This document shows, piece by piece, positions 44,669-53,900 of a stretch of 64,000 bases of DNA (position 1 is its first letter; each line of letters starts with the position of its first letter). Location of the stretch: the NCBI GenBank assembly GCA_041166385.1, contig JBEEFW010000122.1, forward strand, positions 1-64,000. Direction: 5' to 3'. The position numbers and the translations under genes were made by a program. Below the pieces are notes generated by a model. That model did no database searches. It was not told where the DNA came from and worked only from the letters and a program-made list of their open reading frames with translations. The stretch comes from DASUCS01 sp041166385. Lineage in GTDB: Bacteria; Actinomycetota; Acidimicrobiia; Acidimicrobiales; JACDCH01.

Positions 44669-44839
44669 ACGCTCAATGATAATCAGAAATAGCATAAACA
44701 CAAGCCATTTTTGGTGATCCCTCCTTGAGACGACAGCATCGAGCCGTCGCGTCGTCCAGTCTGGGCTGTTTCGCCCACCCGACTGTGGTGAGCTTGTGTC
44801 GTAGTTCGGACTCGACAGGTCGGGGCGGCGAATCGCTCG

Positions 44840-44981
44840 GCCGAGTTGGAAACCGATGCTCTATCGCCTGAGCTACGGGGGCGGGGGGCGGACCGGCGCG
44901 AAACGTGGGAGAAAACCTCCAACGACTCGAGCCGGTTAGGGGAAGCAGAGGCTAAACGACCGCTGAGGTGGTCGACTGCGT
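44840..44981. repeat. Direct repeat copy B with degenerate attachment core (44846-44882)
   Basis: This segment of about 142 bases is the diverged partner of 12542-12679. The tRNA-derived part (44846-44882) differs from the tRNA-Arg 5' half by one deleted A and one C-to-G change. The flank continues with ACCGGCGCGAAACGTGGGAG, AAAACCTCCAACG and GACCGCTGAGGTGG, with small indels and substitutions. Both copies also share CGGCCGAG just before the core. It marks the right boundary of the catabolic region and cannot form a tRNA. Confidence 0.82.
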
Positions 44982-45373
44982 ATCGGCCTGACCCGAGCAG
45001 CTCGTCGCCTCGGCCGCGACGCGGGTTGGGAGACGGCTCGTGCCCGGGAACTCATCAATAGATGGTCACATTGTCGATGTTGCCGAGGCCGCTGACCTCG
45101 AGGGCGCGGTGGGACCACGTCTGCCGCCCCTTGGATGTCAATGAAAACTCCAGCTGCGGCGAGCCGGGCGATGACGCAGAGACCGGGCGAGTCGATCAAG
45201 GTTGCCGCGTGCATGTCGAGCGTGATGCGGCGGCCGCCGAGGCGGTCAGCGTCCTGGATACGTTCGAAGAACTCGGGCACGGCTGCGAGATCGATCTCTC
45301 CGGTGAGGACGATGGTCGGCTGCTCACTGTCCGCGTCGAGCACGATCGAGAAGGATGCTTCCCGGTCGCTCAC
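44936..45373 (-). CDS. STAS-domain anti-sigma factor antagonist-like protein with a late frameshift
   Basis: The open frame is 145 residues from ATG 45373. Residues 1 to about 85 are a STAS domain: IVLTGEIDLAAVPEFFERI, RRITLDMHAATLIDSPGLCVIARLAAAGVFIDIQGAADVV, with the conserved Ser of the phosphorylatable DSxG-like site. After that the frame turns into an Arg/Pro-rich tail. If one extra base near 45110 is skipped, the other frame reads HRALEVSGLGNIDNVTIY and stops at 45055, the normal STAS C-terminus. The long tail reaches into repeat copy B. The partner switch is unknown. Confidence 0.75.
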   Translation of the reverse strand: MSDREASFSIVLDADSEQPTIVLTGEIDLAAVPEFFERIQDADRLGGRRITLDMHAATLIDSPGLCVIARLAAAGVFIDIQGAADVVPPRPRGQRPRQHRQCDHLLMSSRARAVSQPASRPRRRAARVRPIRSRPPQRSFSLCFP

Positions 45374-45397
45374 GGCAGGAGTCTGTCGACTTCGCCG

Positions 45398-46339
45398 TTA
45401 GCCACCAGCGGACTTGGGAACGGTGCGAGTCGCCTCGAGCGCGGCGCGGTCCCACGCGCCGAGGTTTGCGGCCGCTTCGTAGGTCGTCTGAAAGAACGAG
45501 AGGAGTGTTGCATCGGGATCTGACGCGTTGCGCACGGTTGCGTACGGCAGGAGGAACTCGCCGAGACCAGCGTCGTGAAACGCCTCCCTTGGTTCCACCG
45601 GCCACTCGGCGAAACCGGCGGGTTCGGGATAGGCGTACGCGTAGAACATCGCGTCGTCGTCGCCACCGGGCCAAAACCCGCAGCTCGACACCTCGTGGCT
45701 GTACGCCATCTCCTGCACCCAGTCGGGACAGTTCGGTACCCCGCCGCGATGTTTCGGTGCTGGTCGGCCCGAGAACCGGGTGGTGCACAGGTCGGCGCCA
45801 CCCCAGAAGAAGTGCACCGGACTGGCTTTGCCGACGAAGCCCGACCGGAACTCGAGCAGCACCCGGTGTACCTGCACGAGGGCGAGCCAGAAACCGTGGG
45901 CCGCCGCCGGATCATAGGAGCGATGTTGCTCGTCCTCGTCGAACGGAATGGCTACGACCACTTCGGACGGCTTCGGGGACACGTCAACGCGTATATCCAA
46001 CTCGTCGAGCGCGCTCATCGTGGCGGCATAGAAGCTCGCGACAGAACGCGGCTCCAGGGCGACCTCTCGGTGTTGCCCGTCGGTGGTCCGAAGTTCGAGC
46101 AGATGGTCGACGAAGTCGAACTCGATCTCGAGGCCGCGATGATCAGCGGGCATGAGTGACGTGGTCAGGCCTCTGGCCGATACGTAGAGCGTCACCTGCC
46201 ACCAGTGATTGATCATGGGCATGAGACCCAAGCGGACCTTGCCGACGACTTGTGTCCACATGTGCAGCGTGTCCCGCGTGTCGTTCCACGCGGGCGTCAC
46301 GAAGTCAGGCCACACATTGCCCTCTGCTGCTTTGCTCAT
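45398..46339 (-). CDS. DUF5996 family protein
   Basis: The 313-residue protein starts at ATG 46339. DUF5996 features include NDTRDTLHMWTQVVGKVRL, INHWWQVTLYVSARGLTT, FDFVDHLLELRTTDGQ and a C-terminal region with HFFWGGADLCTTRFSGR. It is a widespread actinobacterial/proteobacterial family with no assigned function. There is no signal peptide. It lies 24 bases upstream of the STAS gene on the same strand. Confidence 0.82.
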   Translation of the reverse strand: MSKAAEGNVWPDFVTPAWNDTRDTLHMWTQVVGKVRLGLMPMINHWWQVTLYVSARGLTTSLMPADHRGLEIEFDFVDHLLELRTTDGQHREVALEPRSVASFYAATMSALDELDIRVDVSPKPSEVVVAIPFDEDEQHRSYDPAAAHGFWLALVQVHRVLLEFRSGFVGKASPVHFFWGGADLCTTRFSGRPAPKHRGGVPNCPDWVQEMAYSHEVSSCGFWPGGDDDAMFYAYAYPEPAGFAEWPVEPREAFHDAGLGEFLLPYATVRNASDPDATLLSFFQTTYEAAANLGAWDRAALEATRTVPKSAGG

Positions 46340-46396
46340 CGCACGACAGTGTGCTCTGGCCGAGCGCAGCTGTCTTCTAACCGATGGCGTCGCTCA

Positions 46397-46675
46397 TCAC
46401 GCCGGTTCCTCAGGCTCCGCGAGCAAGTCCGCAGAGACTGCGAGGGCGGCGGCGAGTCCGGCGGCGCGTTCGACGACGGCGGCGATGTAGTGCTCCGTTG
46501 AGCTCGCGCCTCGCAATGGCGGCGCACCGAGTGAGGTGATGAGGGCGGCGGGCTCAGGCGAGACCCGGATCGGCTCGGGCGCGTCCGGCGTCGGCACTGG
46601 GTCCCACAGGCCCTTCTGCTTGGTCGGCTGCCGGTTGGAGCGCCCGCCGCGTCGGGGGCGGCGTTGTTCGCTCAT
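46397..46675 (-). CDS. Small basic-to-acidic protein coupled to SNF2 helicase
   Basis: The protein is 92 residues from ATG 46675, overlapping the helicase stop by 4 bases (46672-46675). The N-terminus is Arg/Lys-rich and probably disordered (MSEQRRPRRGGRSNRQPTKQ), the middle is proline-rich, and the C-terminus is a predicted helix (YIAAVVERAAGLAAALAVSADLLAE). No known domain. Coupling suggests a partner or cofactor of the helicase. Confidence 0.65.
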   Translation of the reverse strand: MSEQRRPRRGGRSNRQPTKQKGLWDPVPTPDAPEPIRVSPEPAALITSLGAPPLRGASSTEHYIAAVVERAAGLAAALAVSADLLAEPEEPA

Positions 46676-49600
46676 TGGGCTTCCTCCGTGAGCAACGACT
46701 CGGGATCGAGCCCCAGCGCGGCACGCAACTGGTCGGCGCTGAGATCGTCCAGCGAGCTCGACTTCGGCAACACGAGATCTGCGACCTGACGCTTGCCCGC
46801 GACGATGTCTTCGACGCGTTCATCGATCGTGCCGGGACACACCAAGCGGTGCGACACGACCGTGCGCGTCTGGCCGATGCGCCAGGCGCGGTCGCGCGCC
46901 TGATCTTCCTTGGCGGGGTTCCACCACCGGTCGTACAGCACGACATGGTTCGCGGCGGTGAGATTGAGACCGGTGCCGCCCGCGGTCAACGACAGCACCA
47001 TCGCGCCGGGACCGGTGCCGCTTTGGAACTCCTTGACGAGACGGTCGCGGACGGTACGAGTCTGTCCGCCGTGGTAGCACGCGATGGGCGTACCGGTGAC
47101 CTCTGACAGGTGCTCCGCAAGCCGCACCCCCCATTGCGCGAAGTGCGTGAAGATCAGCATCCGTTCGCGCGCGGCGAAGACGGCTTCGATGAGCTCTTCG
47201 AGGCGCGCGAGCTTGCCCGAACCGCCAGCGAGGGGCCGCCCGTCGTCCTGATACGCGGCGGGATGGTTGCAGATCTGCTTGAGCGCGGTGATCGCAGCCA
47301 GCACTGCGCCCTTCTTGACCGGGATTCCCTTGGCCGGGTCCGCGATCAGCGAATCGAGCACCGCCTGATAGAGCCCGATCTGCTCGAGGGTCATGGTGCA
47401 GTGGTCGAGTTCATCGATCTTGTCGGGCAACTCTGCCGCCACCTCGGGCTCAGCCTTCGTGCGACGGAACACAAGGATGCCGTTCAGGGCTCGCAGCGCT
47501 TCCTCGCCGTCGCCGGCGAGCTGCGCGGTGAACATCGCCCGCGTGCCGACGAGATCGGGATTGCAGTAGTCGAGGATCGACCACAGATCACCGACGCCGT
47601 TCTCGATCGGCGTTCCGGTGAGTGCGATGCGCGTCTGCGCCGGGATTCGTCGTAGCTGCTGGCTGGTTTCGCTGTTCGGATTCTTGATGGCCTGCGCCTC
47701 GTCGAGCACCACGTATCGCCACGACATCTTCGCCAACGCGTTCACATCGCGGACCGCAGTCCCATACGTGGTGATGATGATGTCGGCGTCTGCGGCTTCG
47801 GCCCGCAGCGCGGCGGCGGTGGACCGCGCCGCGCCGTGATGCACCACGACTCGCATGTCCGGCGAGAACTTGTGGGCTTCCGCTTGCCAGTTGCCGACGA
47901 CGGCGGCCGGTGCGATCACCAGGGCGGTGCCTTCGCCGGCCGAGCGGGCCAGATGCGCGAGCACCGTGGGTGTCTTGCCGAGCCCCATGTCGAGCGCGAG
48001 GCAACCCCCGAGGTCGACGGCGTCGAGGAAGCCGAGCCAGCCGAGCGCGTCGGACTGGTAGGTCCGTAGCTGGCCGACGAACCCGTCCGGTGGGTCGACG
48101 GGCTCTCGCGACGCCGACGAGGCCTTGTCGAGCAGGTCCGCCGCCCAGCCCGCGCCCTCGATGCGGATCGGGTGGCCGAACGCCGTCCCTTCGAGCCCGA
48201 CCGCTTGCCGCAGGATCGCCGCGCCGGTCAGCTGCGTGGTCTTGGCTCGCTCGGCGAGCGCGGCGGCGGCTTCCTGCAGGTCGAGCTGGTTGAGCTCGAC
48301 CCACTCGCCCCGGGACTGCACCAACGGCCGCGCCTGCGCCGCCAACCGCGAAACGTCTTCAGCCGTGAGCTCCACGTCGTCGAAGAGCGCCGACCAGCGC
48401 ACGTTGTTGAGTTGCTGCGCGCCGACGACTCGATCACCCTTCGGTTCGGCGAACAGCCTCAGGGCGGGTTTCGGCGTGCGGCGGGAGAGAGCGGGGACTC
48501 GCACGTCGAAGCCCGCGGCCTGGAGCACCGGTCCGGTCCGTGTCATGAACTCCCACGCCTCGTCGGTGCTCAGGTACACCTGACCCCGGCGCATCGCGCC
48601 AGCTCGCTGGAGCACCGGCAGGAGCCGTTCGACGCGATCCAGTTCATCTGCGACCGGCTGCGTCGACTTCGACGCGGCCAGCGCCTGCTCGACGTCGATC
48701 AAACTGCGTCCCGCTCCAGGGCCGAGCACAGACAAGAACCAGGCGTCGCCCTGTTGGTGCACGAGCTGCACGACGAGGACGGGGCGCGAGGGGCTCAGCA
48801 CCGACCGGGCCCATCGTTGCAACCGATGGGCGGCGTCGTTGCCTGCGTTTGTCGGAGCCTTGAACGGGGTGCCATCGAGTCGCGTGACGAGCGACTCGGC
48901 CACGTCCGACGGTGTGCGGACGGTCGGCGGGGGTGCGGGCAGTTCGAAGGACCTAGCGGCCTGTGAGACGACCGCGTGCACGACCGCATCGATCACGTCG
49001 CGCGTGAGCGTCCGAGCGAGTGTCGACCGCGGTGCGAGGAGCTGCACGGTGCTCGGCATCAGCCGAGCGAGACGGTCCAGCGTCGAGTTGTCCAACAGGG
49101 CGGCCTGCCAACGCACGGCCACGGTCGTCGAGCCACTCGCTTGCCGCGTCGTCTGCGCCGACGGCACGACCGCACCGCGCGCGACGTGGTTCACCGCGAG
49201 AACTGCGACGTTGCTCAGCCAGTGCACGCTCGCGCCGAGTCGTTCCGGGTCGGGAGTGGCGCCGACCGCCACGAGCCAACCGAGCGCGTCAGCAACCGGG
49301 ATCGACACGGACTCGGCCCGCCGTCCGCCGTCGAGTGGCACGCCGGCATGGGCACGCCATCCCAGTGCGGGCCCGCGCAAGGCCTCGAGACGATCGGCCA
49401 ACTCGTCGTTCGTCGCCGGTGACCCCGTCGGCGCCGCGGCCCACACGACGACCTCGCCGTCAGCCCAGGAGCACTGGAGGCGAACGCCTTCCTCTCGAGG
49501 TTGGGGCTTCGTCACGGAGGCCGGCCGCAACGGTTCGTCGTCGTCGTCTCCGAGCAGGAGTTGCACCTGTCGCAGCCCCTCGAGCTCCTCCGCGAAGTCC

Positions 49601-49803
49601 GCGATGACCTGGGCCCGTTCCGGGCCCTTCAGCCCGTGGACGGACTCCAAACGCCGCTGCGTTTCGGCAAACAGGCGATCGACGACCGCGAACGATGCCG
49701 CGTTGTCGGCCTGGATCAGCTCGAGTTGCGCGGACGAGGCGTGGTCCGCTGCGACCGCCCAGATGGCAGCCTCGAGGGCATCTATGTCGTGAGCAATGTT
49801 CAA
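46672..49803 (-). CDS. SNF2 family DEAD/DEAH-box helicase
   Basis: The product is about 1,043 residues from TTG 49803 (LNIAHDIDALEAAIWAVAADHA); the frame extends to 49875 without a better start. The N-terminal half of about 560 residues has no recognised motif. The SNF2 ATPase follows: Walker A CLALDMGLGKTPTVLAHL (about residue 610), DEAQ box VVLDEAQAIKN (about 700), LTGTPIENGVGDLWSI, then helicase C motifs LTAGGTGLNLTAANHV and DQARDRAWRIGQ. SNF2 enzymes move or strip DNA-bound proteins using ATP. Bacterial HelZ-like members occur in repair or defence contexts. The usual SWIM zinc-finger neighbour is absent here. Confidence 0.92.
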   Translation of the reverse strand: MNIAHDIDALEAAIWAVAADHASSAQLELIQADNAASFAVVDRLFAETQRRLESVHGLKGPERAQVIADFAEELEGLRQVQLLLGDDDDEPLRPASVTKPQPREEGVRLQCSWADGEVVVWAAAPTGSPATNDELADRLEALRGPALGWRAHAGVPLDGGRRAESVSIPVADALGWLVAVGATPDPERLGASVHWLSNVAVLAVNHVARGAVVPSAQTTRQASGSTTVAVRWQAALLDNSTLDRLARLMPSTVQLLAPRSTLARTLTRDVIDAVVHAVVSQAARSFELPAPPPTVRTPSDVAESLVTRLDGTPFKAPTNAGNDAAHRLQRWARSVLSPSRPVLVVQLVHQQGDAWFLSVLGPGAGRSLIDVEQALAASKSTQPVADELDRVERLLPVLQRAGAMRRGQVYLSTDEAWEFMTRTGPVLQAAGFDVRVPALSRRTPKPALRLFAEPKGDRVVGAQQLNNVRWSALFDDVELTAEDVSRLAAQARPLVQSRGEWVELNQLDLQEAAAALAERAKTTQLTGAAILRQAVGLEGTAFGHPIRIEGAGWAADLLDKASSASREPVDPPDGFVGQLRTYQSDALGWLGFLDAVDLGGCLALDMGLGKTPTVLAHLARSAGEGTALVIAPAAVVGNWQAEAHKFSPDMRVVVHHGAARSTAAALRAEAADADIIITTYGTAVRDVNALAKMSWRYVVLDEAQAIKNPNSETSQQLRRIPAQTRIALTGTPIENGVGDLWSILDYCNPDLVGTRAMFTAQLAGDGEEALRALNGILVFRRTKAEPEVAAELPDKIDELDHCTMTLEQIGLYQAVLDSLIADPAKGIPVKKGAVLAAITALKQICNHPAAYQDDGRPLAGGSGKLARLEELIEAVFAARERMLIFTHFAQWGVRLAEHLSEVTGTPIACYHGGQTRTVRDRLVKEFQSGTGPGAMVLSLTAGGTGLNLTAANHVVLYDRWWNPAKEDQARDRAWRIGQTRTVVSHRLVCPGTIDERVEDIVAGKRQVADLVLPKSSSLDDLSADQLRAALGLDPESLLTEEAQ

Positions 49804-49945
49804 AGAAGAAAGCGCTCCTCGGCGCCGTCTCGCACGCGTGCGTTGCGCGGAGTTGCCCGGCCTGGCATGCAGCACGTGGTCCCCGGGATGGACCGACCAC
49901 CGCCATCAACGGCGGGATACCAAGGACAACTCTATCGAGTTTGGC

Positions 49946-50773
49946 TCAGCGGAGCTTCCACTCGATGCGTTTGCCGGAGGCGAAGAACTCCTGGCCCTCA
50001 GCGATGGACTCGGGGTTCGTGCCCATCGCGACGAACGCATAGCCGAGATCGATCGCTTGTTGGCGGGTGTGCTCGAGCCCGGCCCAGATCGCTCGCACCG
50101 TGCCCTGAATGGCGAGGGGAGGGGCACTGGCGATGGCGGCGGCCGCCCACTCAGCGGCTGGGGCCAGCTCTGCCGGCGGGACCACCTCCGACACGAGGCC
50201 GATGTCGAACGCCCGCTGCGCACCGAGGCGCTCGTGGTTGCCGAGCAACGACAACCGCATGATCTCGTGGAAGGGCATCTTCTGCAGCATGTGAATCGGC
50301 TCGAAGGCCGCCGTCATGCCGTAGGTGACGTGCGGGTCGAAGAACGTGGCGTGCTCGGCCGCGATGATGAACTCGACCTCGCCGAGGATGTAGAAGGCGC
50401 CGCCGCAGGCCATTCCGTTGACGGCCGCGATCACCGGCTTCCACAGGTCGCAGCTCTTCGGGCCGATGTTGGTGCCCGGGTCGTCGAACATGAAGGGCGT
50501 CGTACCGCTGCCGACGACCTTCTCGTTCTGGTCGCTGCCTTCGCCCATCGTCTCGGTGCGGTCGATGCCGACGCAGAACGCCTTCTCGCCGGCGCCGGTG
50601 AGCACCACGCAGCGGACGTCGTCGTTGCGTCGCAATCCGGTCCACAGCGTGTGCAACTCGCGCTGCATCTGCACGTTGAAGGCGTTGTGCACCTCAGGCC
50701 GGTTCAGCGTGACGTAAGCAACGCCTGCGCGCTCCTCGTAGAGCAGAGTCTCGAAGTCCCCCATCGGACTCAT
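49946..50773 (-). CDS. Enoyl-CoA hydratase/isomerase family protein lacking the standard glutamate pair
   Basis: This crotonase-fold protein of 275 residues has VAYVTLNRPEVHNAFN, FCVGIDRTE (oxyanion region) and AVNGMACGGAFYILGEVEFIIAAEHATFFDPHVTYGM. Canonical hydratases have Glu at the GGGxE and FGxPE positions; here these are GGAFYI and FFDPHV. It probably performs another crotonase-type reaction or has lost activity. Start ATG 50773 is used, with ATG 50764 just inside. The gene lies upstream of the helicase on the same strand and diverges from the cyclases. Confidence 0.85.
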   Translation of the reverse strand: MSPMGDFETLLYEERAGVAYVTLNRPEVHNAFNVQMQRELHTLWTGLRRNDDVRCVVLTGAGEKAFCVGIDRTETMGEGSDQNEKVVGSGTTPFMFDDPGTNIGPKSCDLWKPVIAAVNGMACGGAFYILGEVEFIIAAEHATFFDPHVTYGMTAAFEPIHMLQKMPFHEIMRLSLLGNHERLGAQRAFDIGLVSEVVPPAELAPAAEWAAAAIASAPPLAIQGTVRAIWAGLEHTRQQAIDLGYAFVAMGTNPESIAEGQEFFASGKRIEWKLR

Positions 50774-50909
50774 CTTTCAGGGGATTCACGGCACGCGCCA
50801 ACCCGCCCGGGCGATGCGGAAATCGACACAACCCGGACACTGTCCGCGCTGGTGCTGATTGGCTCGTACGCTCTTGCCGAACGCGGATGTTGTGACAGGG
50901 GGTGATCCA

Positions 50910-53900
50910 GTGGCGGTTTTGTGCCCTTCGTGCGCTGCGGAGAACCCGGAGGGCAAGAAGTTCTGTCGAGAGTGCGGCGCGGTGCTCGGGCTCGTCTGCC
51001 CGACCTGCGGCTCGGCGGTCGAGCAGGACGCGAAATTCTGCGGCGAGTGCGGCGGGACGCTCACCGGCTCCATCGCGCCGGCGGCGCCGGCGGGCGTGCC
51101 GGCCGACGCCTCCAAGCGCGTGGCCGAGCGACGCCTCACCACCATCCTGTTCGGCGACCTCGTGGGGTCGACGCAACTGGCTGAGGTCCGCGACGCCGAG
51201 GACACCCGCGAGCTCCTCTCCCAGTACTTCGCCATGGCGAACACGGTCGTGGCGCGCTACGGCGGCACGATCGAGAAGTTCATCGGCGATGCGGTCATGG
51301 CGGTGTGGGGTGTTCCGGTCGCGCACGAGGACGACGCCGAGCGGGCGGTGCGCGCCGGACTCGACCTGCTGAGTGAGGTGGCCGCCCTCGCGGAGAAGGT
51401 TCGCGTTCCTGACCTGAACATGCGGGTCGGTATCGTCACCGGCGAAGTCGCCGTCACCCTCGGTGCCGTCGGCGAAGGCATGGTCGCCGGCGATGCCGTG
51501 AACACTGCGGCGCGGATCCAAGCCGCAGCGGAGCCCGGCCAAGTCTGGGTTGACGAGACGACGCGTTCACTCACCTCAGCCGCGGTGACGTACACCGAAG
51601 CAGGCGAACACGAGTTGAAGGGCAAGGCGGAGCCCGTTCGCCTCCATTCCGCGCGGACCATCGTCGCCAGCGTCGGCGGTGCCCAGCGCGTTGATGGGCT
51701 CGAGGCTCCCTTCCTCGGACGGGACCACGAGCTGCGGTTGGTGAAGGAGCTCTTCCACGCCGCGCTCGACGAGGGCCGACCTCGACTGGTCGCGGTCACC
51801 GGCGTTGCCGGTGTCGGCAAGACGCGGGTGGTCTGGGAGTTCGAGAAGTACATCGACGGGATCGCTGACGTCGTCTTGTGGCATCGCGGCCGAGTACTTT
51901 CGTACGGCGACGGCGTCAGCTTCTGGGCGCTGGCGGAGATGGTGCGCGCTCGTCTCGGCGTCACCGATGCGGAATCGTCCACCGTTGTCGACGACAAGCT
52001 CACGGTGGGCCTCGAGAGCATCGTCGCCGACGCGAACGAACGCGAGTGGCTCCGACCGAGGCTGGCCGCGCTGTTGGGGCTCGACACGGCCCGAGCCGAT
52101 GCACCGACGAGCTTCGGCCGCGACGACCTGTTCGCGGCATGGGCCAACTTCTTCGACCACGTCCGTGCAGACGACAACGGCGTCGTACTCGTCTTCGACG
52201 ACATGCAGTACGCCGACCCGGATCTGCTCGACTTCCTCGACTACTTGTTGGACAACGGTCGCTTCCCATTGTTCGTGATGACGCTCGCCCGGCCGGAACT
52301 CGCCGACGCTCGACCGGGCTGGGGGACAGGGCGCCGGGCGACCACGGTGTATCTCGAGCCTCTCGGCGAGCCCGTGATGGTCGAGATCGTGAATGGGCTG
52401 GTTCAGGGCCTGCCGGAACAGGCGCGCCGCGCGCTCGTCGAGCGTTCCGAGGGGATTCCCCTTTACGCGCTCGAGATGGTGCGTGGGCTCATCGACCGTG
52501 ATGTCGTGATTCCCCGCGAAGGCCGGTACGTGCTCGCGCCCGATGCCGATCAGCGTGTCGACCTCAGTGCGCTCGATGCGCCACCCAGCTTGCAGGCGCT
52601 GATTGCCGCCCGCCTCGACGCGCTGGCGCCCGCCGAACGTCAGGTGGTGCAGGACGCCACCGCTCATGGGTTGGTGTTCTCCCGCGAGGCGCTCGGGGCG
52701 GTGAGCGAAGTGGCGAACTTGGACGCCGTGCTCGAGGAACTCGTGCGCAAGGAGATCCTCGAGGTCCACTCGGATCGCTTCTCGGCCGAGCGGGGCCAAT
52801 ACCGATTCGTGCAGGCGCTTGTCCGCACCGTCGCGTACGAGACGCTGTCACGACGCGATCGCAAGGCGCGGCATCTGGCGGTGGCGCGGTATCTCGAGCA
52901 GACGAGCGAAGGCGACGAAGTCACCGCGGTCATCGCGCGGCACTATCTCGACGCAGTCGACAACGGGCCAGACGACGAGGATGCGCCAGACCTGATCGCT
53001 GCCGCGCTGGAGCGGCTCGAGCGTGCGGCGCGGCGGGCGGAAGCGCTCGGGTCACCGGACGAGGCGCTTCGCCACTACACGACAGCGCTCGCTCGCGAGC
53101 CAGATGAGAGCGACCGCGCCCGACTGCTCGAGGGAGCCGCGCGCGCCGCGCAGATCGCGAACCGAGCGGACGAAGCGATCCAACACGCCGAGCAAGCGCG
53201 CGCCGCGTACGAATCGATGGGCCGGCGAATCGATGCTGGACGCGTCGTTGCGCTCATCGGTGACCTGCTGTACTCGCAGGGCCACGTCCAGGCCTCGGGC
53301 GACATCGTGCGTCCGGTCTACGAGGAACTCACGAACGTTCCCGGCTCGGAGCACGCGATCCTCCGCCTGGCCGAGAACCTCGCGCGCGTCCACATGATGG
53401 GCGGCGACAGTGCTGGCGGGCAGCTCTACAACGACCGCGCCCTCGAGCTGGCCGAAGCCAGTCAGGACTGGGATCGACTTGTCTCTCTCCTCAATCGCCA
53501 GGCCCTCATCTGGCTCTCGACAGGACGGCCGACCGGCGCGATCGCCTTGCTGCGCGCCGCCGTCGATCTCGGCCGTCGTGAGCATCTGTCTCGGGCGACG
53601 ATCCTGCCTCTCCTCAACATCTCCGCGTTCCTGAAGAACCGCGACCTCGACGAGGCCCGCACCGCCGGGCGTGAAGCGGTTGAAGCGGCACAACAGGCGG
53701 GCGCGCGGGATCTCGTGCGGGTGGCGGCCCTGAACCTCGCGCTCACGTGCTGGGTTTCCGGGGACTGGGACGAGGCCGAGGCTCTCCGTGTGCGGCACCA
53801 CGACGACTTCCTGACTGCTCCAGTCGATCTCATGATGTTCCTCGCCGTGCTGGTGTTCGTCCGCGCGGCCCGCGATGAGGAAATCGACTTCGACGTCGTC

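Noticed and set aside
12680..44800. The island as a prophage or conjugative element
   Set aside because: I found no structural phage, relaxase, type IV secretion or replication genes, and no insertion-sequence transposase.
44840..44890. A second tRNA-Arg gene at the right boundary
   Set aside because: Only the 5' half is present and it has a deletion and a substitution; no T arm or 3' acceptor strand follows.
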